Shown piece after piece: positions 12,034 to 22,590 of a DNA stretch of 64,000 nucleotides. The position numbers and the translations under genes are program-made. The stretch is taken from NCBI GenBank assembly GCA_963576725.1, contig OY755241.1, forward strand, positions 59,207,071 through 59,271,070, written 5' to 3'. Positions within the stretch are counted from its first letter, which is position 1, and each line of letters begins with the position of its first letter. The notes beneath the pieces were generated by a model. It was not told the origin of the DNA. It was given only the letters and a program-made list of their open reading frames with translations, and did not search any database. The DNA is from Azorinus chamasolen. Taxonomy: Eukaryota; Mollusca; Bivalvia; Cardiida; Solecurtidae.

Positions 12034-12095
12034 GCAAACAGAGCAGACTCCTGGTCAAACAGCTTTTATTTAAGAAATCTGATCTGAGTCTTATC
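12034..12095. repeat. Palindromic core, solitary
   Basis: GCAAACAGAGCAGACTCCTGG..AGAAATCTGATCTGAGTCT. Immediately follows the MITE at 11780-12033. Confidence 0.45.
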
Positions 12096-12177
12096 ATTTA
12101 AGAGTTTTAAATTAATAAACAGTTTTATGAATTGTATAACTATGAAAACATTCTTGTAATTCTGTTACTTTTGCCGA

Positions 12178-12410
12178 TTAACCCTTTCCCTGTTCAGTAT
12201 TCATGTAAGAAATAATGATATCATGAATATTTATAAGCTAATGTTTTGAATGGCATTTGTAGACAAGATTGTTTTGATGTTGGTAGAAATTGTAGAGTCG
12301 GGCCTATTACAATTCCATAAATAAACTGAGCAGGCCCAGATCATGCGTATGATCTGGGACTACGCTGTTTGCAAATGCTTGAAAACACGTTTATATTAGA
12401 GAAGGTTTGT
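12178..12410. mobile_element. piggyBac-like MITE, right end degenerate
   Basis: Left end TTAACCCTTTCCCTGTTCAG. Palindrome at about 12310-12375 (GAGCAGGCCCAGATCATGCG..TGATCTGGGACTACGCTGTTTGC). The right end near 12400 keeps only AGAGAAGG of the inverted terminus. Confidence 0.6.
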
Positions 12411-12489
12411 ATTTTAAGGTGGAATGGCCCGTCATTGTTTAACTGTAGATTCCATTCATTATATAAGACCTAACTCAGCTATTTGATTT

Positions 12490-12565
12490 TGAATAATACA
12501 CAGTGAAGACCCTGGTCAGATGGTTGCTTTTTGAGCCACCTTGTCTGGTTCTACAGTGTTCAAAT
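12490..12565. repeat. Palindromic core, solitary
   Basis: CACAGTGAAGACCCTGGTCAGATGG..CCACCTTGTCTGGTTCTACAGTGT. The two arms are complementary with a few mismatches. The remainder of 12411-13240 holds no recognised feature. Confidence 0.45.
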
Positions 12566-13239
12566 GTCAGTAGTTTTATTTCCCGCATTTAACAATACAA
12601 ACTGTTTGTTTTAAATACTGAAAATGAATTGTGTTAGGCAGTTGGAGACTATATTATTATACTACTTACTCAGCCTAAATACATGTATGCTGTAATTTAC
12701 TAGCTAGACATAAGAAAATAGTAACGATCAAAGGTGCCAGATGGTCAGTAAATCCCCTAATTTCTCAGCAGGGGGCAAGGGTCAGTGTCACACAACTGCC
12801 ATCTATCACACACTGTCAACAAAGTTATGAATTATTACGTAACAGGAATGCGTGTAATGAAACCGAACTACCTTAACAAATGTGCCAATTGTCTAAAGTT
12901 ATGATTTGTTAAACAGTTTCCCGAAAAATAGAAGATAACTATGCTTTGACTAATTAGATCTATGGCTAAGCATAATTAAACCCTACCGATTAAAACCAGT
13001 TAGATTATTGCGAATTCTAGTTCTAAAGACAGTTTATATTGATATGATCTAGATCTATACTAAAATACTTTTACTAGATCTGATATGGTACTTTACAGTA
13101 GCCAGAAAGAAGACATTTTACAACACACAAATGAACGCCGTGAGACTGTACATGTATATCTTAATATCTAGATCTTATTAAAACAAAACGAGATTTAAAA
13201 TTCTAAATACTGTTGATCTAAATTATTCAACGCGTGTAT

Positions 13240-13980
13240 CACAATAGCCCATCACTACAAAAGCCCCTCACCAAAATGGTCAAGGTTTACAAAAGCCCCT
13301 CACAAAAAAACAATACTAACATTAATTGAACTTTAAGTGCTTTGTTAAGTGTACTTTTAAAAGGAGTGTTCTAATTACCTTACTTAACGAATCTTTATAA
13401 GCTTGTCATTGAGCAAACAGGGTAGATCCAGATCAGATTGCTCAGTATTTTGATTTTGGTCTACTCTGTTTGAAATTTAAGAAAGTTAAGGAATTAGAAA
13501 ATGGAAAAAGTTTGTGTTTAAGTTAATTGGGGTAATATTATAATAATTTATAAATAATATGGCTAATATTACATCATCCATAGCTATTGGATCTATATTA
13601 ACTGTAACAAAGCAAACATGGTTGAACTAGATCATATAGCTTTAGATTTGATTGGGTCTACCCTGTTTGAAATAAATATAAGGAATCTCCTCGTTGTGAT
13701 CTACAATGTTTACTTTTATAAGTATAGAGTGTGCTAATTACCTTACTTAATGAATCTTTATAAACTGGTCATTCAGCAAACAGGGTAGATCCAGATAGCT
13801 GTAATTTTGATTTTGGTCCACTTTGTCCAAATATTTGGAGTATAATGATTAATTAACAAAAATAGTCGGGGGCTTTTGTAAGCCTTGGCCATTTTAGTGA
13901 AGGACTTTTGATGGAGGGGCTTCTGTAGTGAGGGGCTTTTAGATGAGGAGCTTTTGTAGTAAAGGGCTTTTGAGTATACC
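13240..13980. mobile_element. Non-autonomous DNA element with CTACAAAAGCCCCTCA inverted termini
   Basis: The left terminus (13253-13310) repeats CTACAAAAGCCCCTCAC; the right terminus (13868-13980) carries the same words inverted (GAGGGGCTTNTGTAGTG). The pairing includes the ACCAAAATGGTCAAGG and CCTTGGCCATTTTAGT segments. The interior is AT-rich, with three GCAAAC..GGGTAGATCC palindromic cores and a block (13560-13680) similar to the tandem units of the element at 57426-58591. It has no coding capacity. The exact ends and any TSD are not resolved. Confidence 0.6.
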
Positions 13981-14442
13981 CCTATTCGACATATGAGGCA
14001 TGTCCAACACATAAATAAGAATGTCTTCCATTTCAAAGAAAGGCCTGTCATCTGTTTTAAACGATCGTCAAATCAACATTTTTAAGAATGGTTGTTTACA
14101 ATCGCCGCCCCTTAACCGATAATCTTTCTAAACCGATATTGGAGCTACATGTATCCTGTGTTTAGTTACCACCTTTTTTAAATGACAGCCAATTCAACTG
14201 TTTTGAATTGTTATTTTACTTCGCTATACCGGTTTGAGAACCTCTCTATAATCAGGTCATTTTCTCGGTATGGTCACAGGGTTCGTTTTATAAGGTTTTG
14301 CAGTAATATTGTTGTTATCAGGGGTAGTTACATTTTTAACGCATCGAATATTAGACCACCGGCTTACTTTAAAACTAGAAATTGGCATTTAAATTAAGAA
14401 ATATGCTTTTAAAAAGAAAGAAAGTTGGCGTACATGTATGAG

Positions 14443-16513
14443 AATGAATGAATGAATGGTGTTTTACGGCCCATCGACACTGATGGTCATATAGAGCCGA
14501 ATAAATAATGTAAATAAAACTATATGATGAAATCAAATAAAGACAATCTCACTAGATTATGTAAATGTCAGTCCCGATCAACGGGATTGTAAATAAAATA
14601 AGGACAAAACATAATCGACATTCTAAAAATATACCTTTTAAATTTTAGAATATATATTAATGGCTTTTAAAAAATCAAATATTTTTGGTATTTCTACCAG
14701 CTCAAACAGTTCCCTCAGGGAATCTGCTTGAAAGAACCTATCTCTGATTAAAATTAAATCAGGACATTCAATGAGAATGTGCTGAATTGTATAAGGCTCA
14801 AAACAAAATAAACATTCAGGTTGAACTTCACCTTTCAGTGAGTGAGTGAGTACCTTTCAGTAAAAATGAATGAGTTAAAAAAGAATGTCCAATTCTTATT
14901 CTGGCCAATACGACCTCATCACGCCGAATTGGCAAGCATGAACAAAAATGTTCACCTAAAATAGGTTTAACAGCATGGAGCTTGTTATGAATTTCCTCAT
15001 TCCAAGACTCCTGCCATTTATATAGAATATGTCTAGTAATTTGTGGTTTGAAATCCGAATACGGTATTCTCATATCAGATTCAGGCGATTCAAGGGCCGA
15101 CTTCGCTGCAAGGTCCGCCCTCTCGTTGCCCTGTATTCCACAATGACTAGGTATCCTACAAAATATTACATCTTTTGAATTAGACATTTCATGGTATTTT
15201 AAAACAAGTTTTTTAAAAAGAACATTTTTTGAAGAACATTTACTCAGATTGTAAAACAGAAAGAGAATCCGAAAATATTATATGTTAACTATATGATTTT
15301 CCAGCAATATAATCAAGAGCTAAGTCGATAGCTTTGATCTCTGCTGAAAAAATTGAGGCATTATCGGGAAGCCGAAACTTTGTCTCTGAGTCATCAGCCA
15401 CAAAGGCAGCTGCAACTCTCTCATCATCTTTTGAACCATCAGTATATACTTGTTCATAATCTTCAAATCTTGAAATTATTTCGTTTAAAAAAGAACTGAA
15501 TTCAAGCGAACTTGTTTCAGACTTTTTATGTCGTGTTAGTTCAAAAATAACTTTTGGTGGTTTAATAGTCCAAGGTGGTATAGATTCAACTTTAGTCTTT
15601 TCAACTAAAGACAAATCTATATCACTATTTTGAACAGTTTTTCATACGTATTCCGAAAGATGGAATTACCTTTTCGTTAGATTCAAATAAACGTTGATAT
15701 TTAGGTCTAAAAACATTTTTATGAGCGGGATTTGATGGGTTGAAGCTAATTTAGAGGTATACTGCATGGATAGTTTTTCACGACGAGAGTAAAGTGATGG
15801 CTCATTCGCCTCAACATATAAACTTTTAGCAGGGGATGTCCTAAAGGCACCCAATGCTAAACGTAAACCTTGGTGATGAATTGGATCAAGCATCTGCAAG
15901 TATGATTTCCTTGCAGAGCCATATACAACACTACCATAATCCAGTTTGGACCTCACTAAACTTCTATACAATTTGAGCATTACATTGCGATCTGCACCCC
16001 ATTCGGTATGTGCAAGAACGCGAAGCAATTTCAGAGTTTTCTGGCATTTAGCCTTTAAATATTTAATATGAGGTATAAAGGAAAGTTTTTTGTCAAAGAT
16101 GACACCGAGAAATTTCGCCTGGTCTACAACAGGAATGGGATCACCATTCAAGTGCAACTCAGGATCATTGTGGAATTTTCTCAGTTGACAGAAATGTACA
16201 CAATTTGTTTTAGACTTTGAAAATCTAAAGCCGTTTTCAGTAGCCCATTTTTTAGCTTTATCAATGGACTGTTGAAGTTGACGTTCAACAGTACGCATGT
16301 GTTTAGAACGGTAACAAATTGAAAAGTCATCAACATACAATGAACAGTCAGTGTCACTAGTAATAGATTTAACAATATTATTAATTTTAACATTAAAAAG
16401 AGTGACTGACAAAATACTTCCTTGTGGAACACCCATTTCCTGTTTTTGCATACCAGAAAGAGTAGTTCCAACACGGACTTGAAATTCCCTGTCATTTAAA
16501 AAGTTTTCAATAA
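14443..16513 (-). pseudogene. NLR-A copy, 3' part (continues at 20918-21367)
   Basis: 3' tail and UTR at 14443-14640, RNase H fragments at 14828-15187 and 15285-15614, and RT at 15666-16495. RNase H is broken by a 12-bp tail insertion at 14840 and by small deletions near 15246 and 15633. The frame changes again at about 15736, where a G-run is one base shorter than in sister copies. RT keeps GVPQGSILS and YVDDF. At 16514 a PRL-A array interrupts it in the A-run that reads CAATAAAAACTGG in sister copies. The upstream RT half resumes after 20917. Confidence 0.88.
14840..14851 (-). mobile_element. 12-bp tail-only insertion, (GAGT)3, with 10-bp TSD
   Basis: ACCTTTCAGT at 14830-14839 is repeated at 14852-14861 around GAGTGAGTGAGT. 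Sister NLR-A copies have one ACCTTTCAGT here. GAGT repeats are the 3' tail of NLR-C (28179, 60903). Confidence 0.75.
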
Positions 16514-16816
16514 CAAGAGGGCCAGAATGGCCCTGAAGCGCTCACCAGACAATCAGAGTAGAAGATTTTCAAAGTTTTCACTATATGTTTCTATAGAAAA
16601 CTAGCCGGTCCTGGGGCGGGAGTTTTGACCCCAGGGGCATAATTTAGAAAACTTTTGTAGATGACCTGAACATGACGCTATGAGCCAAATATGAAAGCTA
16701 AGAACCTCCCAGTTTCAGGAGAAGATTTTCAAAGTTTTCTCTATGTTTCTATTAAAAACTACCCACCCCTGGGGTAGGGCCAATTTTGACCCCAGGGCCA
16801 TAATTTATAAAAAAAA

Positions 16817-18573
16817 CAAGAGGGTCGTCACGGGTGACAAATGCCCCCAAAGTGTTTATCACCGAAATGCATTTTGGTGGAAAAACAATACAATGTAATG
16901 CAGGTGTAACATGAAATTTTGATGCTGTTAAAAATGACACAGGAGTCAGTTCTTAACATTAGAAACAGAACCTTTGACGATTATGATAGCTAAGAAAAGA
17001 GCCAAGCGTCAAAACTTAGTTAAAAAGGACCCTAAGTCATTCTCAACGTTAAAAAGGACCCTGGGTTGATTGTCAACGTTTAAGGTATAGGAGATATGCT
17101 CTGGACAAGCTTTTTGTATCTGGTAAGATATAGGAGATATGCTCCGGACTGTAAAATTGAGGTCAAAGGTCAAGGTCAAGGTCAGTGATCTGAAAATGGT
17201 ACATGACTCTCCCCATCCCAAGATGAACTCACAAACCAAATTTGGATTCCGTAGCTGGTAAGGTATAGGAGAAATGCTCCAGACAAGCTTTGTGTAAAAT
17301 CTAGGTCAAAGGTCAAGGTCACAATGACCTGAAAATGGTACTCGACACACCGCCATCCCAAGATAAACTCACACATTAAATTTGGAATCCGTAGCTGGTA
17401 AGGTATAAGAGATATTCTCTGGACAACCTTTTTTGTAAAATCGAGGTCCAAGGTCAAGGTCAAGGTCACAGTGACCTGAAAATGGTACGCGACACTCCGC
17501 CATCTGAAGGTGATCTCACAAACCAAATTTGGAATCCGTATCTGGTAAGGTATAGGAGATATGCTCTGGACAAGCTTTTTGTAAAATCGGTCAAGGTTAA
17601 GGTCATAGTGACCTGGAAATGGTACATGACATTCCGCCATCCCAAGATGAACTCACACACCAAAGTTGGAATCTGTAGCTGGTAAGGTAAAGGAGATATG
17701 CTCCGGACAAGCTTTTTGTAAAATCGGTCAAAGGTCATGGTCAATGTCACAGTGATCTGAAAATGGTATGCGACACTCCTCCATCCAAAGATGAACTCAC
17801 ACACCAAATTTGGAATCCTTAGCTGGTAAGGAATAGGAGATATACTCCGGACAAGCTTTTTGTAGCTGGTAAGGTATAAGCGGTTTTTAAAATCGAGGTC
17901 AAAGGTCAAGGTCACAGTGACCTGGAAATGGTACGCGACACTCCGCCATCCCAAGATGAACTCACACACCAAATTTGGAATCTGTAGCTGGTAAGGTAAA
18001 GGAGATATGCTCCGGACAAGCTTTTTGTAAAATCGGTCAAAGGTCATGGTCAAGGTCACAGTGATCTGAAAATGGTACGCGACACTCCTCCATCCCAAGA
18101 TGAACTAACACACCAAATTTGGAATCCTTAGCTGGTAAGGTATAGGAGATATACTCCGGACAAGCTTTTTGTAGCTGGTAAGGCATAAGCTATTTTTTAA
18201 AATCGAGGTCAAAGGTCAAGGTCAAGGTCACAGTGACCTGGAAATGGTACGCGACACTCCGCCATCCTAAGATGAACTCACACACCAAATTTGGAATCTG
18301 TAGCTGGTAAGGTAAAGGAGATATGCTCCGGACAAGCTTTTTGTAAAATCAAGGTCAAAGGTCAAGGTCAAGGTCACAGTGACATGAAAATGGTACGCGA
18401 CACTCCCCCATCCCAAGATGAACTCACACACCAAATTTGGTATCCGTAGCTGATGTGACTAAGGAAATATACTCCGGACAAAAGGTACACACACCCACAC
18501 ACACACACACCCACCCACCCACACACGCACGGTGCGATCACTATATGCCGCCAAAGCCTAGCTTTGGGGGCAT
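16817..18573 (+). repeat. PRL-B pearl-like array carrying nuclear-receptor-type motifs
   Basis: Left end CAAGAGGGTCGTC..AATGCCCCCAAAG. Roughly nine units of about 140-170 bp (GACAAGCTTTTTGTAAAATC marks each), then an ACACCC/CACCC microsatellite (18488-18535), and a terminal hairpin CCAAAGCCTAGCTTTGG..GGGGGCAT followed by an A-run. Left GCCCCCAAAG is inverted at the right end as CTTTGGGGGC. The units contain perfect AGGTCAnnnTGACCT palindromes at 17316-17330, 17463-17477, 17600-17614, 17909-17923 and 18225-18239. Perfect AGGTCAAAGGTCA is at 17160, 17303, 17896, 18206 and 18352. The element sits in an A-run of the surrounding PRL-A array. The long minus frames across it are repeat artefacts. 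Confidence 0.8.
18225..18239. promoter_or_regulatory. Perfect ERE-type inverted repeat (one of five in PRL-B)
   Basis: AGGTCACAGTGACCT matches the estrogen response element consensus (AGGTCAnnnTGACCT) on both half-sites. It overlaps TCAAGGTCA, the extended half-site bound by ERR/NR5A receptors, and a DR1 at 18206-18218. The match is sequence-level only; occupancy and function are unknown. Confidence 0.5.
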
Positions 18574-20917
18574 AAAAAAATATTGTAGAGGACCTGAACA
18601 TGATGCTATGTGCCAAATATGAAAGCTGAGAACCTTCCAGTTTCAGAGAAGAAGATTTTCAAAGATTTCACTATTTGTTTCTATTCAAAACTGCCAACCC
18701 CTGGGGTGGGGCCAATTTTGACCCCAGGGCCATAATTTATAAAACAAATTGTAGAGGACCTGAACATGATGCTCTGTGCCAATTATGAAAGTTGTGAACC
18801 TTCCAGTTTCAGAGGAGAAGATTTTCAAAGATTTCACTATTTGTTTCTATTCAAAACTGCCCACCGCTGGGGCGGGGCCAATTTTGACCCCATGGCCATA
18901 CTTTATATAGCTTTTGTAGAGGACCTGAACATGATGCTCTGTGCCAAATATAAAAGCTGTGAGCCTTCCAGTTTCAGAGGAGAAGATTTTCAAAGATTTC
19001 AATATTTGTTTCTATTGAAAACTGCCCACCCCTGGGGCGGGGCCAATTTTAACCTCAGGGCCATAATTTATATAACTTTTGTAGAGGACCTGAACATGAT
19101 GCTATATGCCAAATATGAAAGCTGAGAACCTTCCAGTTTCAGAGAAGAAGATTTTCAAAGATTTCACTATTGGTTTCTATTCAAAACTGCCCACCCCTGG
19201 GGCGGGGCCAATTTTGACCCCAGGGCCATAATTTATATAACTTTTATAGAGGACCTGAACATGATGCTCTGTGCCAAATACGAAAGCTGAGAGCCTTCCA
19301 GTTTCAGAGGAGAAGATTTTCAAAGATTTCACTATTAGTTTCTACTGAAAACTGCCCACCCCTGGGGCGGGGCCAATTTTAACCCAAGGGCCATAATTTA
19401 TATAACTTTTGTAGAGGACCTGAACATGATGCTCTGTGCCAAATATGAAAGCTGAGAACCTTCCAGTTTCGGAGAAGAAGAATTTCAAAGATTTCACTAT
19501 TAGAAACAGTTTCTACTGAAAACTGCCCACCCCTGGGGCGGGCCAATTTTAACCCCAGGGCCAAAATTTATATAACTTTTGTAGAGGACCTGAACATGAT
19601 GCTCTGTGCCAAATATGAAAGCTGAGAACCTCCCAGTTTCGGAGGAGAAGAATTTCAAAGATTTCACTATTAGTTTCTACTGAAAACTGCCCACCCCTGG
19701 GGCGGGGCCAATTTTAACCCCAGGGCCAAAATTTATATAACTTTTGTAGAGGACCTGAACATGATGCTATATGCCAAATATGAAAGCTGAGAACCTTCTA
19801 GTTTCAGAGAAGAAGATTTTCAAAGTTTTCACTATTGGTTTCTATTGAAAACTACCCACCCCTGGGGCGGGGCCAATTTTGACCCCAGGGCCATAATTTA
19901 TATAACTTTTGTAGAGGACCTGAACATGATGCTATGTGCCAAATATGAAAGCTGAGAGACTTCCAGTTTCAGAGGAGAAGATTTTCAAAGTTTTACTATA
20001 TGTTTCTACTGAAAACTTCCGACCCTGGGGCGGAGCCAATTTTGATCCCAGGGCCATAATTTATATAACTTTTGTAGAGGACCTAAGGGTGATGCTATGT
20101 GCCAAAGATGAAAGCTGAGAGTCTTCCAGTTTCAGAGAAGATTTTCAAAGATTTCACTATTGGTTTCTATTCAAAACTGCCCAACCCTGGGGCGGGGCCA
20201 ATTTTGACCCCAGGGCCATAGTTTATATAACTTTTGTAGAGGACCTGAACATGATGCTCTGTGCCAAATATGAAAGCTGAGAGCCTTCCAGTTTCAGAGG
20301 AGAAGATTTTCAAAGATTTCACTATTAGTTTCTACTGAAAACTGCCCACCCTGGGGCGGGGCCAATTTTAACCCCAGGGCCAAAATTTATATAACTTTTG
20401 TAGAGGACCTGAACATGATGCTATATGCCAAATATGAAAGCTGAGAACCTTCTAGTTTCAGAGGAGAAGATTTTCAAAGTTTTCACTATTTGTTTCTATT
20501 GAAAACTTCCCACCCCTGGGGCGGGGCCAATTTTGACCCCAGGGCCATAATTTATATAACTTTTGTAGAGGACCTGAACATGATGATGCTATGTGCCAAA
20601 TATGAAAGCTGAGAGCCTTCCAGTTTCAGAGGAGAAGATTTTCAAAGTTTTACTATATGTTTCTATTGAAAACTTCTGGCTACCCCTGGGGCGGGGCCAA
20701 TTTTGACCCCAGGGGCATAATTTATATAACTTTTGTAGAGGACCTAAGGGTGATGCTATGTGCCAAAGATGAAAGCTGAGAACCCTGTAGATTCAGAGGA
20801 GAAGATTTTTAAACGTTCAAATTGTTGACGACGAACGACGCATGACGCACGCCGACGGACGACGGACATCAGGCGATCACAAAAGCTCACCCTGAGCACT
20901 TTGTGCTCTGGTGAGCT

Positions 20918-21367
20918 AAAAACTGGAAGTCGACCTTTAAGTCCAGATTCATGAAGGTCTTTCATTATGCCATACTTCCAAGTTGTATCGTAAGCTTTCT
21001 CAAGATCAAAGAAGACAGCAACTAAGTGTTCCTTCTTGATGAAAGCTTCACGAATAAATGTTTCCAACCTAACTAAATGATCATTTGTACTTCTTTGGCT
21101 CCTGAATCCACTTTGATACTCCGTAATGAGGTTGTTGGATTCAAGATACCAAACAAGTCTTGCGTTAATCATGCGCTCTAAAGTTTTACATACGCAGCTC
21201 GTCAAGGCTATAGGACGATAATTATTTGGATCTGTATTATCTTTCCCTGGTTTTGGAACAGGAATAACTGTAGCCTGTTTCCAAAACTTGGGCAATTTAC
21301 CACTTGACCATATATGGTTAAAAATATCTAAAAGAACATGCATACAAATTGAGGGCAAGTGTTTAAG
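20918..21367 (-). pseudogene. NLR-A RT fragment, continuation of 14443-16513
   Basis: Resumes exactly where the PRL-A array left off (AACTGGAAGTCGACC) and encodes the RT fingers, with NNYRPIALTS, FFDLEKAYD and KFWKQATVIPVPKPG. It is cut at 21367 by the 3' tail of the next NLR-A element. Frames that run from this piece into the array or into the next element are chimeric artefacts. Confidence 0.88.
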
Positions 21368-21570
21368 AATGAATGAATGAATGAATGAATGGTGTTTTAC
21401 GGCCCATCGACACTGATGGTCATATAGAGCCGAATAAATAACGTAAATAAAACTATGTGATGAAATCAAATAAAGACAATCTCACTAGATTATGTAAATG
21501 TCAGTCCCGATCAACAGGATTGTAAATAAAATAAGGACAAAACATAAACGACATTCTAAAAATATACCTT

Positions 21571-22590
21571 TTAAATTTTAGAATATATATTAATGGCTTT
21601 TAAAAAATCAAATATTTTTGGTATTTCTACCAGCTCAAACAGTTCCCTCAGGGAATCTGCTTGAAAGAACGTATCTCTGATTAAGATTAAATCAGGACAT
21701 TCAATGAGAATGTGCTGAATTGTATAAGGCTCAAAACAAAATAAACATTCAGGTTGAACTTCACCTTTCAGTAAAAATGAATGAGTTAAAAAAGAATGTC
21801 CAATTCTTATTCTGGCCAATACGACCTCATCACGCCGAATTGGTAAGCATGAACAAAGATGTTCACCTAAAATAGGTTTAACAGCATGGAGCTTGTTATG
21901 AATTTCATCATTCCAAGAATCCTGCCATTTATATAGAATATGTCTAGTAATTTGTGGTTTGAAATCCGAATACGGTAATCTCATATCAGATTCAGGCGAT
22001 TCAAGCGCAGACTTCGCTGCAAGATCCGCCCTCTCGTTACCCTGTATTCCACAATGACTAGGTATCCAACAAAATATTACATCTTTTGAATAAGACATTT
22101 CATGGTATTTTAAAACAAGTTTTTTAATAAGAACATTTTTTGTAGAACATTTACTCAGAGATTGTAAAACAGAAAGAGAATCCGAAAAGATTATATGTTT
22201 ACTATATGATTTTCCAGCAATATAATCAAGAGCTAAATCAATAGCTTTGATCTCTGCTGAAAAAATGGAGGCATTATCAGGAAGCCGAAATTTTGTCTCT
22301 GTGTCATCAGCCACAAAGGCAGCTGCGACTCTCTCATCATCTTTTGAACCATCAGTATAAACTTGTTCATAATCTTCAAATCTTGAAATTATTTCATTTA
22401 AAAAAGAACTGAATTCAAGCGAGCTCGTTTCAGACTTTTTATGCCGTGTTAGTTCAAAGATAACTTTTGGTGGTTTAATAGTCCAAGGTGGTATAGATTC
22501 AACTTTAGTCTTTTCAACCAAAGACAAATCTATATCACTATTTTGAAAACTGTTTTTCAAATAAACGTTGATATTTAGGTCTAAAAACAT
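21571..22590 (-). pseudogene. NLR-A ORF2 3' segment: RNase H and zinc-knuckle region
   Basis: 339-aa frame. The ATG at 22590 probably arises from the frameshift and is not a true start. RNase H type 1 catalytic residues are D80 (YTDGSK), E113 (SAEIKA), D137 (FSDSLS) and D189 (ERADLAA), with the WIPSHCGIQGNE motif. It is followed by CX2CX7HX4C and a short hydrophobic tail ending YSKI. It should be fused to the RT frame upstream; a 41-nt deletion near 22557 puts the two in different frames that overlap by 53 nt. RNase H removes RNA from the RNA-DNA hybrid during reverse transcription. Confidence 0.88.

Larger units (their letters stand above)
16514..20917 (+). repeat. PRL-A pearl-like array (about 14 units of ~165 bp), split by PRL-B
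   Basis: Begins CAAGAGGGCC..AAGCGCTCACCAGA. It continues as tandem units with GAGGACCTGAACATGATGCT spaced about 160-170 bp apart, each with a CCCTGGGGCGGGGCCAATTTTGACCCC segment. It ends in a degenerate ACGACGGAC microsatellite (about 20830-20870) and the hairpin GCTCACC..GAGCACTTTGTGCTC..GGTGAGC followed by TAAAAA. It lies in an A-run of the NLR-A RT gene with no loss of host bases. PRL-B interrupts it at 16817-18573. It encodes nothing; frames through the units are repeat artefacts. The architecture matches pearl or helentron-associated non-autonomous elements. Confidence 0.8.

Noticed and set aside
17009..18622. Long minus-strand frames (up to 210 aa) and plus frames over PRL-B
   Set aside because: They read the same tandem unit repeatedly in different registers and have no domain. 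The repeat period, not selection on protein, keeps them open.
18766..20118. Plus and minus frames in the PRL-A arrays
   Set aside because: The peptides are repeated translations of the ~165-bp unit (MMLCAKYES-type) and occur in every array.
18574..20917. CRISPR-like regular repeats
   Set aside because: The units are contiguous with no unique spacers, and the sequence is eukaryotic transposon DNA.
20756..21469. 237-aa minus frame joining RT to other sequence
   Set aside because: A chimera of the NLR-A tail at 21368, the RT fragment 20918-21367 and the PRL-A right end; not a real protein.
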